This document shows, one piece after another, positions 1-8,648 of a stretch of DNA of 63,871 bases. Position numbers and translations under genes: made by a program. Position 1 is the stretch's first letter. Every line of letters starts with the position of its first letter. A model generated the notes under the pieces. It worked only from the letters and a program-made list of their open reading frames with translations, made no database searches and had not been told where the DNA came from. Origin of the DNA: an uncultured Haliea sp. (GTDB taxonomy: Bacteria; Pseudomonadota; Gammaproteobacteria; Pseudomonadales; Halieaceae); contig CAJXWP010000009.1 in the NCBI GenBank assembly GCA_913062625.1, forward strand, positions 1-63,871, given 5' to 3'.

Positions 1-1205
1 TCGCCAGCGAATGCTTCATGCACGTGCAGCTTTAGATCGACGGTTTGCGCAGACGCAATGGGCTCAGGTGCATCACACGAATCTGAGTCATCAGGCATTT
101 GCATGGTGTCGTCTAAGATAAAGCTATCACTCGTAACCGTCGCGCCGCTGCTGTCAAACAGAGTAGCGACAACGTCCATTGCTCCGTCTGTAGAGACGGT
201 AAAGTGAACGTCGGCCATGCCAGCACCGTTTATTTCGACAGGTGAATCTACGTTAGTGAGCGTTACTTGATACTCGGACGCTATAGCTGCAAATTCAATG
301 GCGACTTGAATAGACTGTATATCGTCATTTCCCGCTGCATAAACCTTGTTAGCACCCGCGACTGGGGTGAACGTATCTCCGGTCTTTTCACCTGCGAAGA
401 AATAACCCTGTGAGTTGATGGCGCGCGCCAGTTCAAGACTTGCAGCAGCACCAGAGGTGGCCACCGTCGCGGTGTATGAAGCAGACAGAGAGACATTTTC
501 ACCGTTTGTATCCATCACACGGGTATAGATAGTGTCTCCCACATCAAGTGCAATGGCACCCGATATGCTCCCGACTTCTAAAAACGAATTATCGTCGATC
601 ACGGGGGCGCCACCGGCTTCGAAGTTTACGTCAATTACGTTGTAGAAAGATGCCGCCGTGTCACCAACATCCCATACCGCTAGGATGACTTGATAACCTT
701 CACGATACGGCACTTCACAGGCGTGCTGGACTGTCATTGGCGGGCGTACCATGCCGCCGTCATATTCACAGAAAGGGGTCAATTCAAAAGAGGAGCGTGA
801 CAGGGGTTGTGATTGATCCCAGTCAGGAGTCGTAATGAAGTATCGCCAATCACGAGCGACATGATTCGCAGTAAACTGCCAGGCAAATACGTTTGTTCCA
901 GCAGCCATATCGCTCTTCGACCAACGAGCTGGCGTTTGTGCGTTCAGCTCAGACCAGGCTGGACTTCCTGCTGCAGCGATCGTGCCATCAGCGGGCCCTC
1001 CAACGGGAAAACGTGGACTGCCGTCTACGCCTTCTACAGATTGAGGCTCATATTGCACTGCACCGCAGCCAGTATTTCCGCCCAATTTGCAGAGATATGA
1101 GCGACTTTCAGGTTGTGAAACATACCCGTGCGAAAAAGACTCGACCGATAGAGCCATTGCGGCAACACCGGCTGCTATTGCGAATTGTGTTTTAATCATC
1201 TTCAT
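1..1205 (-). CDS. gbpA: GbpA-like N-acetylglucosamine-binding protein / AA10 lytic polysaccharide monooxygenase, C-terminus cut by window edge
   Basis: Secreted copper monooxygenase of the GbpA type, which binds and oxidatively cleaves chitin and GlcNAc polymers. From the ATG at 1205 the reading frame stays open to the left edge (about 400 codons). Residues 1-25 form a signal peptide; cleavage leaves His26 (HGYV) as mature N-terminus, the first copper ligand, and NH at His115 in FTANHV is the second. GAVQYEPQSVEG, GYQVILAVWDVGDTAASFYNV and similar blocks match Vibrio GbpA closely. After the AA10 domain (about 26-205) comes the second GbpA domain (VGDTIYTRVMD) and the start of a third. AAGGGA lies about 9 nt before the ATG; a second in-frame ATG is at 1199. 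The gene stands alone, divergent from the SDR at 1503. Whether a terminal chitin-binding module follows cannot be seen. Confidence 0.93.
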   Translation of the reverse strand, partial: MKMIKTQFAIAAGVAAMALSVESFSHGYVSQPESRSYLCKLGGNTGCGAVQYEPQSVEGVDGSPRFPVGGPADGTIAAAGSPAWSELNAQTPARWSKSDMAAGTNVFAWQFTANHVARDWRYFITTPDWDQSQPLSRSSFELTPFCEYDGGMVRPPMTVQHACEVPYREGYQVILAVWDVGDTAASFYNVIDVNFEAGGAPVIDDNSFLEVGSISGAIALDVGDTIYTRVMDTNGENVSLSASYTATVATSGAAASLELARAINSQGYFFAGEKTGDTFTPVAGANKVYAAGNDDIQSIQVAIEFAAIASEYQVTLTNVDSPVEINGAGMADVHFTVSTDGAMDVVATLFDSSGATVTSDSFILDDTMQMPDDSDSCDAPEPIASAQTVDLKLHVHEAFAG

Positions 1206-1300
1206 AACAAATTTCCCTTACGCTTTACCAATGGTGTGAAAAATTACAGAAATATCCTGCAATGCTTTTGTATACTCTCGGTGTTTTGCCGAATGTAGGT

Positions 1301-1335
1301 TTAAAAAGCAGGGGGTTTCTAATACAAATCCCTGC
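1301..1335 (-). terminator. Terminator-like hairpin in the gbpA leader
   Basis: Read on the minus strand, GCAGGG (1335-1330) pairs with CCCTGC (1313-1308), with a possible inner TTT/AAA pairing, and is followed at once by TTTTTAAA. It sits about 100 nt before the gbpA start codon. No minus-strand gene lies upstream in the window up to the P450 remnant at 7728, so it may be an attenuator in the gbpA leader, the end of a small RNA, or insulation. The remaining intergenic sequence (1206-1502) shows nothing else I can name apart from ribosome binding sites at each end. Confidence 0.45.
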
Positions 1336-1502
1336 CATCCGATAATGAGACAGAGGCTCTCGGGTAAAGTTCCCTCAGTGCGTTAAGAGAGTAGGCCACT
1401 CAGATGGCGTCGTTGGCATATTGTTTTGTCATTTAGCCGCCAGGCATTTACGATAGGGATGCGATACCGTGTCGGTGTAACAGACAGTTGGGGGAATAGC
1501 AT

Positions 1503-2366
1503 ATGGGCCTTTTGCAAGATCGAATCGTGGTAGTGACTGGAGCCAGTCGTGGTGCAGGAAAAGGTATAGCACTGGCGCTTGGTGCGACCGGAGCCACTGT
1601 TTACGTGACTGGACGGACACGAAACGAGGGGGATGCGCCTCTGCCGGGCACAGTGCAAGGCACTGCAGATGCGGTCACAGCAGCAGGCGGCAAGGGCATA
1701 CCTGTTTATTGCGATCACTGTGATGACGAAAGTGTACAAAAATTGTTCGAGCAAGTAACTGTTGAGCAGGGTCGACTGGATATTTTGGTGAACAATGCCA
1801 CAAGTTTGCATGATGCGATGACTCAATCAGGCCCGTTCTGGGAAAAACCGCTGGCACTCACTGAGCTTTGGGAGGTCGGTATGCGGTCACACTACAGCGC
1901 AGCGTGGTATGCAGCACCCCTTCTGTTGGCCAATGGTGAAGGTCTGATCATCAATACCTCGTCCTTTGGCGGACGTATTTATATGCACGGCCCAGCTTAC
2001 GGCGCCGGGAAAGCGGCAGTGGATAAGATGTCACATGACATGGCGATTGATTTTCGTCCGCACAATGTCGCCGTCATTTCAATTTGGATGGGCCTTCTCC
2101 TGACCGAGCGCACGCAGCGTGTGTTTGATGCGGAACCAGAGAAATATGCGGATTTGGTCGCGACCGCTGAAACCCCGCAGTTCACTGGGAGAGTAATCGA
2201 TGGGTTGGCCAGAGATTCTAAGTTGATGGACAAGAGTGGAGGAGTGCTTATCGGGGCTGAATTGGCACAAGAATATGGTATTACTGATATTAACGGTAAG
2301 TCTCCTCCATCCCATCGAGCCTTTTTCGGTGACCCTACCACCTATGGTAAGGCCGTCGTGGAATAG
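1503..2366 (+). CDS. Short-chain dehydrogenase/reductase (DHRS1-like)
   Basis: NAD(P)-dependent oxidoreductase of the classical SDR fold, 287 residues. The cofactor motif TGASRGAGKG is at residues 12-21, NNAT follows near residue 98, and the catalytic set is Ser153/154 in NTSS, Tyr166 and Lys170 in YGAGK. The overall pattern, with a long C-terminal part after the YxxxK, resembles the DHRS1-like subgroup. GGGGGA lies 8-9 nt before the ATG. It opens the plus-strand catabolic block, so a role in oxidising or reducing an alcohol/ketone intermediate of the degraded compound is plausible. The substrate cannot be read from sequence. Confidence 0.85.
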   Translation: MGLLQDRIVVVTGASRGAGKGIALALGATGATVYVTGRTRNEGDAPLPGTVQGTADAVTAAGGKGIPVYCDHCDDESVQKLFEQVTVEQGRLDILVNNATSLHDAMTQSGPFWEKPLALTELWEVGMRSHYSAAWYAAPLLLANGEGLIINTSSFGGRIYMHGPAYGAGKAAVDKMSHDMAIDFRPHNVAVISIWMGLLLTERTQRVFDAEPEKYADLVATAETPQFTGRVIDGLARDSKLMDKSGGVLIGAELAQEYGITDINGKSPPSHRAFFGDPTTYGKAVVE

Positions 2367-2489
2367 TCTTGATACCCTGGATGAAGGATGCGAGCATTGT
2401 GAAATCTCCAATACAGTAAGAATCGGAAGCAGTCTTAAGGTAGGCCTCGACAGCGGTAATTAAATAATAAAAGATAGACAGGTGACGTC

Positions 2490-2696
2490 ATGAACGAATA
2501 CGAGTCAGAAAGTGCTCATGCGCGGCTGCTCACTGCGTTCGTTAGCGGCGCTGGTAGTCGATCAGATCGTGATGTATTGCCGTTTCACCGAGATATTCTG
2601 ATAAGTCAGACGCAAGAGGAGATCAAGCTTACACTGTTTGCCACGTGTCTTGGCGAAGTTCTATTTCGCGATGCAAACCTAAACTTTACCGCCTAA
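2490..2696 (+). CDS. Small hypothetical protein
   Basis: A 68-codon reading frame between the SDR and the ring-cleavage-product hydrolase, same strand as both. A CAGGTGA stretch 5-6 nt before the ATG could serve as ribosome binding site, and the stop is 26 nt before the next gene. The protein has no signal peptide or membrane segment and is not recognised. It could be a genuine small operon protein, or a relic of a larger gene once present here. The 123 nt before it hold no other candidate. Confidence 0.35.
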   Translation: MNEYESESAHARLLTAFVSGAGSRSDRDVLPFHRDILISQTQEEIKLTLFATCLGEVLFRDANLNFTA

Positions 2697-2722
2697 AGCG
2701 CTGATTACGCGCGGGAGATATT

Positions 2723-3556
2723 ATGAAGCTACAAGGACGATTACCCGAGGGGCACTACGCCGATTGTGCGAATGGCTATCGAATACATTATCTGGACGAG
2801 GGGCAAGGCGAAGTCGTCGTGTTTTTACATGGGTCAGGTCCGGGCGCCAGTGGCTATAGTAATTTTAAGGGCAACTATCGCCATCTAGTGGATGCCGGTT
2901 ATCGCTGTATTATCCCAGATCACATTGGCTATGGTTTTTCAGACAAGCCTAACGATGTTGATCACCCGTTGTCATTTTTTGTCGAGTGCATCAAGCAAAC
3001 ACTTGACGTGGCTGGCGTAGAAAGATGCACATTGGTGGGAAATTCTTTGGGTGGCGCTATAGCGCTGGGCCTGGCGTTAGAGTATCCGCAACGCGTGGAC
3101 AAGCTCGTTCTAATGGCACCAGGTGGCCTAAGTGAGCTGGCTGACTATCAGCAAATGCCAGGCATGCAGAAAGTATTCAAAGTGTTCGGATCAGATGAGC
3201 CGGTGACGCCTGCAGTCATGAAGGATCTATTCGCCACCGGTCTTATGCATGACTCACAGCATGCTACCGATGAGCTGGTGGAAGAGCGGATGCAGATTAT
3301 GGAGATGATGAATGGTCATGTGATGGCGACTATGCAAGTCCCTAATCTTGTCGACCGATTGCACGAACTTGAGTGTCCAGTGCTGGGATTTTGGGGTATG
3401 GATGAGAAGATGATGCCTGAGAACGGTATTATGGCCATGGCCAAAAACATAAAACATTTGCGCCTGATTTTGGCGACGGAATGCGGGCACTGGGTAATGG
3501 TCGAGCACGAAGCGATGTTTAACCGTTATTGTCTGGATTTTCTGCAACACGGCTAG
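2723..3556 (+). CDS. Meta-cleavage product hydrolase (alpha/beta hydrolase, MhpC/TesD/HsaD type)
   Basis: C-C bond hydrolase that splits the vinylogous diketo acid left by extradiol ring cleavage into a 2-hydroxydienoate and a carboxylic acid. Alpha/beta-hydrolase features are all visible: oxyanion segment HGSGPGASG near residues 36-44, nucleophile elbow GNSLGG with Ser108, acid Asp227 in GFWGMDE, and His256 in CGHW. The SGPGAxG element is characteristic of the meta-cleavage hydrolases. At 277 residues it has the usual family length. It precedes the hydratase, dehydrogenase and aldolase that consume its product. Whether the true substrate is a phenylpropionate-, biphenyl- or steroid-derived ring product cannot be settled here. 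Confidence 0.88.
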   Translation: MKLQGRLPEGHYADCANGYRIHYLDEGQGEVVVFLHGSGPGASGYSNFKGNYRHLVDAGYRCIIPDHIGYGFSDKPNDVDHPLSFFVECIKQTLDVAGVERCTLVGNSLGGAIALGLALEYPQRVDKLVLMAPGGLSELADYQQMPGMQKVFKVFGSDEPVTPAVMKDLFATGLMHDSQHATDELVEERMQIMEMMNGHVMATMQVPNLVDRLHELECPVLGFWGMDEKMMPENGIMAMAKNIKHLRLILATECGHWVMVEHEAMFNRYCLDFLQHG

Positions 3557-3758
3557 GGCACCGATGTCTTAAGTACGAGGCTTAACCGCCAACACAGTGC
3601 ATGGCTGAAGTGCCACTGTATTGATGGTGATGTTGTAGTTCAAAAAACGAGACGGGCGGCAGCGTGCGGACTTTGCTTGAGGTCGAACAAAATATTGTAC
3701 TGGTGAAATCCAAAAGACGTGTAACATTGCCGCCTCAATAAGGAAGGCAGGTGAGCTT

Positions 3759-4550
3759 ATGATGCACAAAGACCAGATCAAAGAGCTGGGAGATGAGCTC
3801 TACCAAGCGCTTCGTACTCAGTCGCCTGTAGGGCCGTTGACAGAGCGAGAGAGTGACATCACCATCGAGGACGCGTACCACATTTCTTTGCGGATGGTCA
3901 GTCAGCGCGTAAGTCTGGACGGCGAGCGCGTTGTTGGCAAGAAAATCGGGGTAACCAGTAAGCCTGTGCAGGACATGCTTAAGGTCTTTCAGCCAGATTT
4001 CGGTTTTCTAACAGATAAGATGGAATGTGCTGATGGCGCCAGTATCCCCATCGCAGGCACTATGATTCAGCCTAGGGCTGAGGGTGAAATTGCATTCCGT
4101 TTAAAACAAGATTTAGTTGGTCCGGGAGTGACGGAGCAGGATGTACTGGACGCTACTGCCACCATTATGCCGTGCTTCGAAATTGTCGATTCTAGGATTC
4201 ATGACTGGAACATAAAGATTCAGGACACCATAGCGGATAACGCATCCTGTGGCGTTTATGTGCTGGGTAAAAACGAAGTCGACCCTCGCGATTTTGATTT
4301 GCCGAATTTGAAGATGACGATCTTTAAAAATGGTGAGTTTAATTCGGAAGGAATGGGAAGTGCCGTGCAGGGTAATCCATTGACGGCAGTGGCGTGGTTG
4401 GCCAATACCTTAGGTGAGTTTGGCATACCTTTCAAGGCGGGTGAGATCATTCTTTCGGGCTCGCTGGTGCCTCTGATTCCCGTTGTTGCAGGTGATGAGA
4501 TGTCACTGATCATTGAAGGAATTGGAGGTTGTCGCTGTAAATTTGTATAG
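3759..4550 (+). CDS. mhpD: 2-oxopent-4-enoate (2-hydroxypentadienoate) hydratase
   Basis: Adds water to 2-hydroxypenta-2,4-dienoate to give 4-hydroxy-2-oxovalerate, the second step of the lower meta pathway. The 263-residue protein has the fumarylacetoacetase-like fold pattern of the hydratase/decarboxylase family: GKKIGVTSKPVQ near residue 54, the PRAEGEIAF metal-site block near 107, a second metal acid in CFEIVDSRI, and a conserved C-terminal GEIILSGS. Two ATGs lie in tandem (3759 and 3762), behind an AGG-rich site. A 202-nt gap separates it from the hydrolase, so the two may be only partly co-transcribed. The name follows the phenylpropionate pathway; TesE/HsaE are equivalent enzymes. Confidence 0.88.
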   Translation: MMHKDQIKELGDELYQALRTQSPVGPLTERESDITIEDAYHISLRMVSQRVSLDGERVVGKKIGVTSKPVQDMLKVFQPDFGFLTDKMECADGASIPIAGTMIQPRAEGEIAFRLKQDLVGPGVTEQDVLDATATIMPCFEIVDSRIHDWNIKIQDTIADNASCGVYVLGKNEVDPRDFDLPNLKMTIFKNGEFNSEGMGSAVQGNPLTAVAWLANTLGEFGIPFKAGEIILSGSLVPLIPVVAGDEMSLIIEGIGGCRCKFV

Positions 4551-4645
4551 TGTCATCGCTCTGACGAGACGTCATTGCAGAGAGAGGCGCTGATGCCAGT
4601 CGGTATCACACACAGTATAACCCTATAGAACTACAGAGATTCAAC

Positions 4646-5554
4646 ATGAGCAAAAAAGTAAAGGCAGCAATAATTGGCCCCGGAAATATCGGCACGGATC
4701 TGCTGATGAAGGCCATGCGCAGTGAGCTGATTGAGCCTATCTGGATGGTGGGTGTGGATGTGGACTCACCGGGTTTGGCAAGGGCTTTAGAGATAGGACT
4801 GAAAACCACCGCAGATGGCGTAGACGGCATGTTGCCAACGATGGCAGCGGACGGCGTACAGATTTGTTTTGACGCCACTTCTGCCTATGCTCATGCGGAA
4901 AACAGCCGTAAGGTCAATGAGCTGGGTGCGGTGATGATCGATTTAACGCCCGCGGCGATTGGGCCGTTTTGTGTGCCGCCGGTCAATTTGAGTGAAGCCG
5001 TTGCTGCGAAGGCAATGAACGTCAACATGGTGACCTGCGGTGGCCAGGCGACCATCCCTATGGTGGCTGCTGTTAGTCGTGTACAGAACGTGGCCTATGG
5101 CGAAATTGTGGCGACAGTGAGTAGCAAGTCAGCGGGTCCGGGTACGCGTAAAAACATCGACGAGTTTACGCGTACTACCGCCAGTGGCATCGAAAAAGTG
5201 GGCGGTGCAAAAAGTGGCAAAGCTATTATTGTTATCAATCCGGCTGAGCCCCCGCTGATAATGCGAGACACTATTCACTGCCTAACGGTTGACGAGCCCG
5301 ATCAGGCTGCCATTACCCAGTCGGTGCATGACATGCTCGCAGAAGTGCAAAAGTATGTCCCAGGATACACCCTAAAGAACGGGCCGGTATTCGATGGTAA
5401 GCGAGTCTCAATTTATATGGAAGTTGAAGGCCTGGGTGATTTTCTGCCAAAATATGCGGGTAATCTGGACATCATGACCGCAGCAGGTCTGCGCACGGCA
5501 GAAATGTACGCCCAAGAGATTCTGGCCGGCACTTTTGTGCCTACCGCCGCCTGA
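4646..5554 (+). CDS. mhpF: Acetaldehyde dehydrogenase (acylating)
   Basis: Converts acetaldehyde, or propanal in steroid pathways, released by the partner aldolase into the acyl-CoA with NAD+. The Rossmann motif IIGPGNIG is at residues 9-16 and the catalytic cysteine is Cys131 in TCGGQATIP. Length (302 aa) matches MhpF/BphJ/HsaG. The family forms a channelling complex with the 4-hydroxy-2-oxovalerate aldolase, whose gene follows after 34 nt, so co-translation is expected. Start ATG follows an AGAGATTCAAC leader with a modest ribosome binding site. Confidence 0.93.
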   Translation: MSKKVKAAIIGPGNIGTDLLMKAMRSELIEPIWMVGVDVDSPGLARALEIGLKTTADGVDGMLPTMAADGVQICFDATSAYAHAENSRKVNELGAVMIDLTPAAIGPFCVPPVNLSEAVAAKAMNVNMVTCGGQATIPMVAAVSRVQNVAYGEIVATVSSKSAGPGTRKNIDEFTRTTASGIEKVGGAKSGKAIIVINPAEPPLIMRDTIHCLTVDEPDQAAITQSVHDMLAEVQKYVPGYTLKNGPVFDGKRVSIYMEVEGLGDFLPKYAGNLDIMTAAGLRTAEMYAQEILAGTFVPTAA

Positions 5555-5588
5555 ACACCGTCGATAGTAAATACGAGAGAGCGACACA

Positions 5589-6620
5589 ATGGACCTGACC
5601 GGAAAAAAAATTACGATTCATGATATGTGCCTGCGCGATGGTATGCACCCTAAGCAGCATCAGATTACTGTCGAGCAAATGGTCACGATTGCCAAGGCCA
5701 TGGATGAGGCGGGGATACCGATGATTGAAGTGACGCACGGCGACGGGCTGGGTGGTGCGTCGGTGAATTACGGTTTTCCTGCGGCCAGTGATGAGGAGTA
5801 TCTGACGGCTGTGTGTAAAGAGGTGAAGAACACGAAGGTCTCCGCACTGTTGTTGCCCGGCATCGGTACCGTGGATCACCTTAAAATGGCTGTCGGTTGT
5901 GGCATCTCTTCTATTCGGGTAGCGACGCATTGTACTGAAGCTGATGTTGCTGAGCAGCATCTTGCAATGGCGGCCAAATATCCCGACCTAGATACCGTAG
6001 GTTTCCTGATGATGGCCCATATGATAGGTCCTGAAGAGTTGGTTCAACAGCTGAAAATGATGGAGGACTTTGGGGCCAACTGTGTCTACATCACGGACTC
6101 TGCAGGCTATATGTTGCCCGATCATGTAACTGAGCGGGTAGCACTGGCGAGGGCCGAGCTAAGGCCGGAAACCGAGCTAGGCTTTCATGGGCATCACAAC
6201 ATGGCGATGGGTGTTGCGAACTCTCTTGCCGCCGTTGACGCAGGTGCTAACCGAATTGATGGTTCTCTGGCCGGGCTGGGTGCAGGTGCGGGTAATACGC
6301 CGCTGGAAGTGTTTATTGCCGTTTGTGATCGCATGGGTGTCGAAACAGGTATTGATTTGTTCAAGGCTATGGATGTTGCGGAAGATCTTGTTGTGCCAAT
6401 GATGGACCAGATGGTGCGTGTTGATCGCGACGCTCTTACGCTTGGCTATGCAGGTGTATATTCGTCCTTCCTGCTGTTTGCCAAACGCAGCGCTGAGAAA
6501 TATGGGTTGTCCAGTCGCGATATTCTGGTTGAGCTTGGACGTCGCAGAACCGTCGGTGGACAGGAAGACATGATTGAAGATCTCGCTCTGGATATGGCGA
6601 AGGAAAGGGATGCCACGTAA
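5589..6620 (+). CDS. mhpE: 4-hydroxy-2-oxovalerate aldolase
   Basis: Divalent-metal class II aldolase that splits 4-hydroxy-2-oxovalerate into pyruvate and an aldehyde, which is passed to the adjacent acylating dehydrogenase. Residues Arg16 and Asp17 in LRDGMHP contribute catalysis and metal binding, and His200/His202 in GFHGHHN complete the metal site. The DmpG-like communication domain is present at the C-terminus. The 343-residue length is typical. GAGAGAGCGAC before the ATG gives a ribosome binding site. Together with the previous three genes it forms a full route from the ring-fission product to pyruvate plus acyl-CoA. Confidence 0.94.
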   Translation: MDLTGKKITIHDMCLRDGMHPKQHQITVEQMVTIAKAMDEAGIPMIEVTHGDGLGGASVNYGFPAASDEEYLTAVCKEVKNTKVSALLLPGIGTVDHLKMAVGCGISSIRVATHCTEADVAEQHLAMAAKYPDLDTVGFLMMAHMIGPEELVQQLKMMEDFGANCVYITDSAGYMLPDHVTERVALARAELRPETELGFHGHHNMAMGVANSLAAVDAGANRIDGSLAGLGAGAGNTPLEVFIAVCDRMGVETGIDLFKAMDVAEDLVVPMMDQMVRVDRDALTLGYAGVYSSFLLFAKRSAEKYGLSSRDILVELGRRRTVGGQEDMIEDLALDMAKERDAT

Positions 6621-6686
6621 TACCCATTAGCCACGAGTATCAGGTCTGTCATGTGCCGATAATAACGTCAGTTTCAAGGGGTCAGC

Positions 6687-7703
6687 ATGAAAAAGAATCG
6701 GCTAGGTAAAAGCTCTATTGTGGTGTCAGATATCTGTATGGGAACCATGACCTTCGGTAATCAGGCAGATGAAAAAGCGTCTTTTCGTATTATGGATATG
6801 GCCTATGATGCCGGTGTAGACTTTTACGATACGGCGGAGATGTATCCAGTACCTCCCGATCCAAAATACGTTGGAGCGACGGAAGAGATCGTTGGACGAT
6901 GGATGAAGACAAAAGATCGAGAGTCGTTGATTATAGCGTCTAAGGTGGCAGGCCCTAGCCACGTCTGGATCACTGCGCCCTTTCGAGGTGGTAAGACGGG
7001 CCTTGATCGGCATCACATCATGCGCGCCGTGGAGGGCAGTTTACGACGCCTAGATACCGATTACATTGACTTATACCAGACCCACTGGCCCGATGCAGAT
7101 TATCCTCAAGAGGAGATTATGATGGCCCTGGACGAGCTCGTGCGTTCGGGTAAGGTGCGGATTCTGGGATGCAGCAATGAATCTACTTGGGGTTTGACCA
7201 AGAGCCTTTGGGCCTCTGACACCCATGGGCTTGCACGTCACGATACCATTCAGAATAACTTCAGCCTGAATAACCGTCGCTTTGAAGATGAGCTTGCTCA
7301 GGCTTGTCGTCAGGAACATGTGAGCCTAATCCCTTATTCGCCACTGGGTGGCGGAGTCCTGAGTGGTAAATACAACGATGGGGCGTTTCCGGAAGGCGCA
7401 CGCTTTTCGATGTATCTGCAAGCGCCCAAACGGCAGCAGGCTATGATGCATCGCTTTGTGAATGAAAAAACGCTGGAATCCACCCGTCGCTACCAGGCTA
7501 TTGCCGCGGGGCTGGAGATGTCTGCTGTCACTATGGCAATTGCCTGGAGTAAGCAGCATGATTTTGTGGCTTCTACGATTGTCGGTGCCACGACCCCAGA
7601 GCAGGTGCCGGAGCTATTGGCGGCGGCTGAGGTTATATTGAGTGCTGATACGCTTGCGGAAATTGATGCGGTATCTCGGGATATACTTTATCCGATGGGA
7701 TAG
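6687..7703 (+). CDS. Aldo/keto reductase (Tas-like)
   Basis: NADPH-dependent TIM-barrel oxidoreductase of 338 residues. The catalytic tetrad is complete: Asp48 and Tyr53 in DTAEMY, Lys86 in ASKV, His133 in QTHW. The long form with the MYPVP insertion after the Tyr is shared with E. coli Tas. AAGGGGTCAGC precedes the ATG. It follows the aldolase by 66 nt on the same strand and may process an aldehyde or keto group of the pathway compound or simply clear reactive aldehydes; neither is shown by sequence. Confidence 0.86.
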   Translation: MKKNRLGKSSIVVSDICMGTMTFGNQADEKASFRIMDMAYDAGVDFYDTAEMYPVPPDPKYVGATEEIVGRWMKTKDRESLIIASKVAGPSHVWITAPFRGGKTGLDRHHIMRAVEGSLRRLDTDYIDLYQTHWPDADYPQEEIMMALDELVRSGKVRILGCSNESTWGLTKSLWASDTHGLARHDTIQNNFSLNNRRFEDELAQACRQEHVSLIPYSPLGGGVLSGKYNDGAFPEGARFSMYLQAPKRQQAMMHRFVNEKTLESTRRYQAIAAGLEMSAVTMAIAWSKQHDFVASTIVGATTPEQVPELLAAAEVILSADTLAEIDAVSRDILYPMG

Positions 7704-7727
7704 ATCGTCGAGGGTCACTCAGATCGT

Positions 7728-8443
7728 CTAACTACGGCACTGGAATCGTGCAGCAATACTGCCGGGTATCCTAAACAGTGAAGGCGCCCATTGGATACGT
7801 GATTCATCAATCTCGATAGCAGTGAAACGCTTGGCCATCTGCTGGAAAGCTATCTCAGCGTTCATTCGCGCAAGATGTGATCCAAGACAAAAGTGTATGC
7901 CGCCTCCGAATGAGCAGTGTTTGGCTTCATGGCGACTAATATCAAAGCGGTCCGGATCAGTAAAATACGGTGGATCTCGATGGGCACCAATTAACAGCGC
8001 ATACACGTTGGCATTGGCAGGGATTGTGATGCCGCTGAATTCTGTGTCCTCCCATAGGATTCTGAGTGTAATAGGAATTGACGGCTCAAAGCGCAAACAC
8101 TACTCGACGGCGTAAAGGCGTTGCTGACGAGCTTGCGCAAACGATCGTGATCCGGCGGATCCATTCGCAGCATAAATTTGGATGCGTTGGTTTCTTCGCG
8201 GGTTTCTCCTGGAATAAGTCCGTCTATGTCACGCATGCCGCTGCGGCTATGTTTTAGAAGTGTTTGTATGTCCGGATAATTAGATAGGCGCCAGTCGCCC
8301 GGGGGAGTGAGGTTAACTGGCTGTGTTTCTCGCAGATATTTGTAGTGCGGATGAGGGTTCGGTTTGAGATCTGTGGTGGTGGGATTTGCCCCATACCATC
8401 CAGCGGCGGCGTCGCCACCGCTGGAGGTTTTTATATTATCCAT
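7728..8443 (-). pseudogene. Cytochrome P450, internally deleted and frameshifted
   Basis: Remnant of a bacterial soluble P450. The 5' part starts at the ATG at 8443 (AAGGGTG upstream) and encodes residues 1-112 of a normal P450 through helix C (MDPPDHDRLRKLVSNAFTP). It then joins directly, in a different frame, to the K-helix segment CLRFEP and the rest of the C-terminus, including the haem-binding loop FGGGIHFCLG with its Cys codon at 7887-7889. About 170-175 residues (helices D to J, including the I-helix) are absent, and in the C-terminal frame the codon expected to be the ExxR glutamate reads TAG (8102-8100). No functional enzyme can be made. It lies at the end of the catabolic block, on the opposite strand. 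Confidence 0.88.
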
Positions 8444-8648
8444 GCAGTAAACACCCTTGTTGTTTCGTCGTTCGCTATTCAGTGTAGACTTAGCGATGAA
8501 GTACGTAAAATTTATCTGCGTTTTATTTGGATGGCTTGCCGGCAGTGGTCCGGCTGCCCATCTTTTAGCCACTTAGGCGCCTCTGCTGGGCATTTCTGCC
8601 GCTCGAGACACGTTTGTCGTTGTGCCTGGTTGAGGAGGAGTTTTGTCA

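Noticed and set aside
1206-1502. c-di-GMP-I riboswitch before gbpA
   Set aside because: Known from Vibrio gbpA, so I looked for its conserved core (GGGxCGCAAAGCC-type) on the minus strand; it is not present.
3594-3619. Inverted repeat ACAGTG-N14-CACTGT between hydrolase and hydratase
   Set aside because: Six base pairs in a 202-nt gap is expected by chance; no T-run and no promoter next to it.
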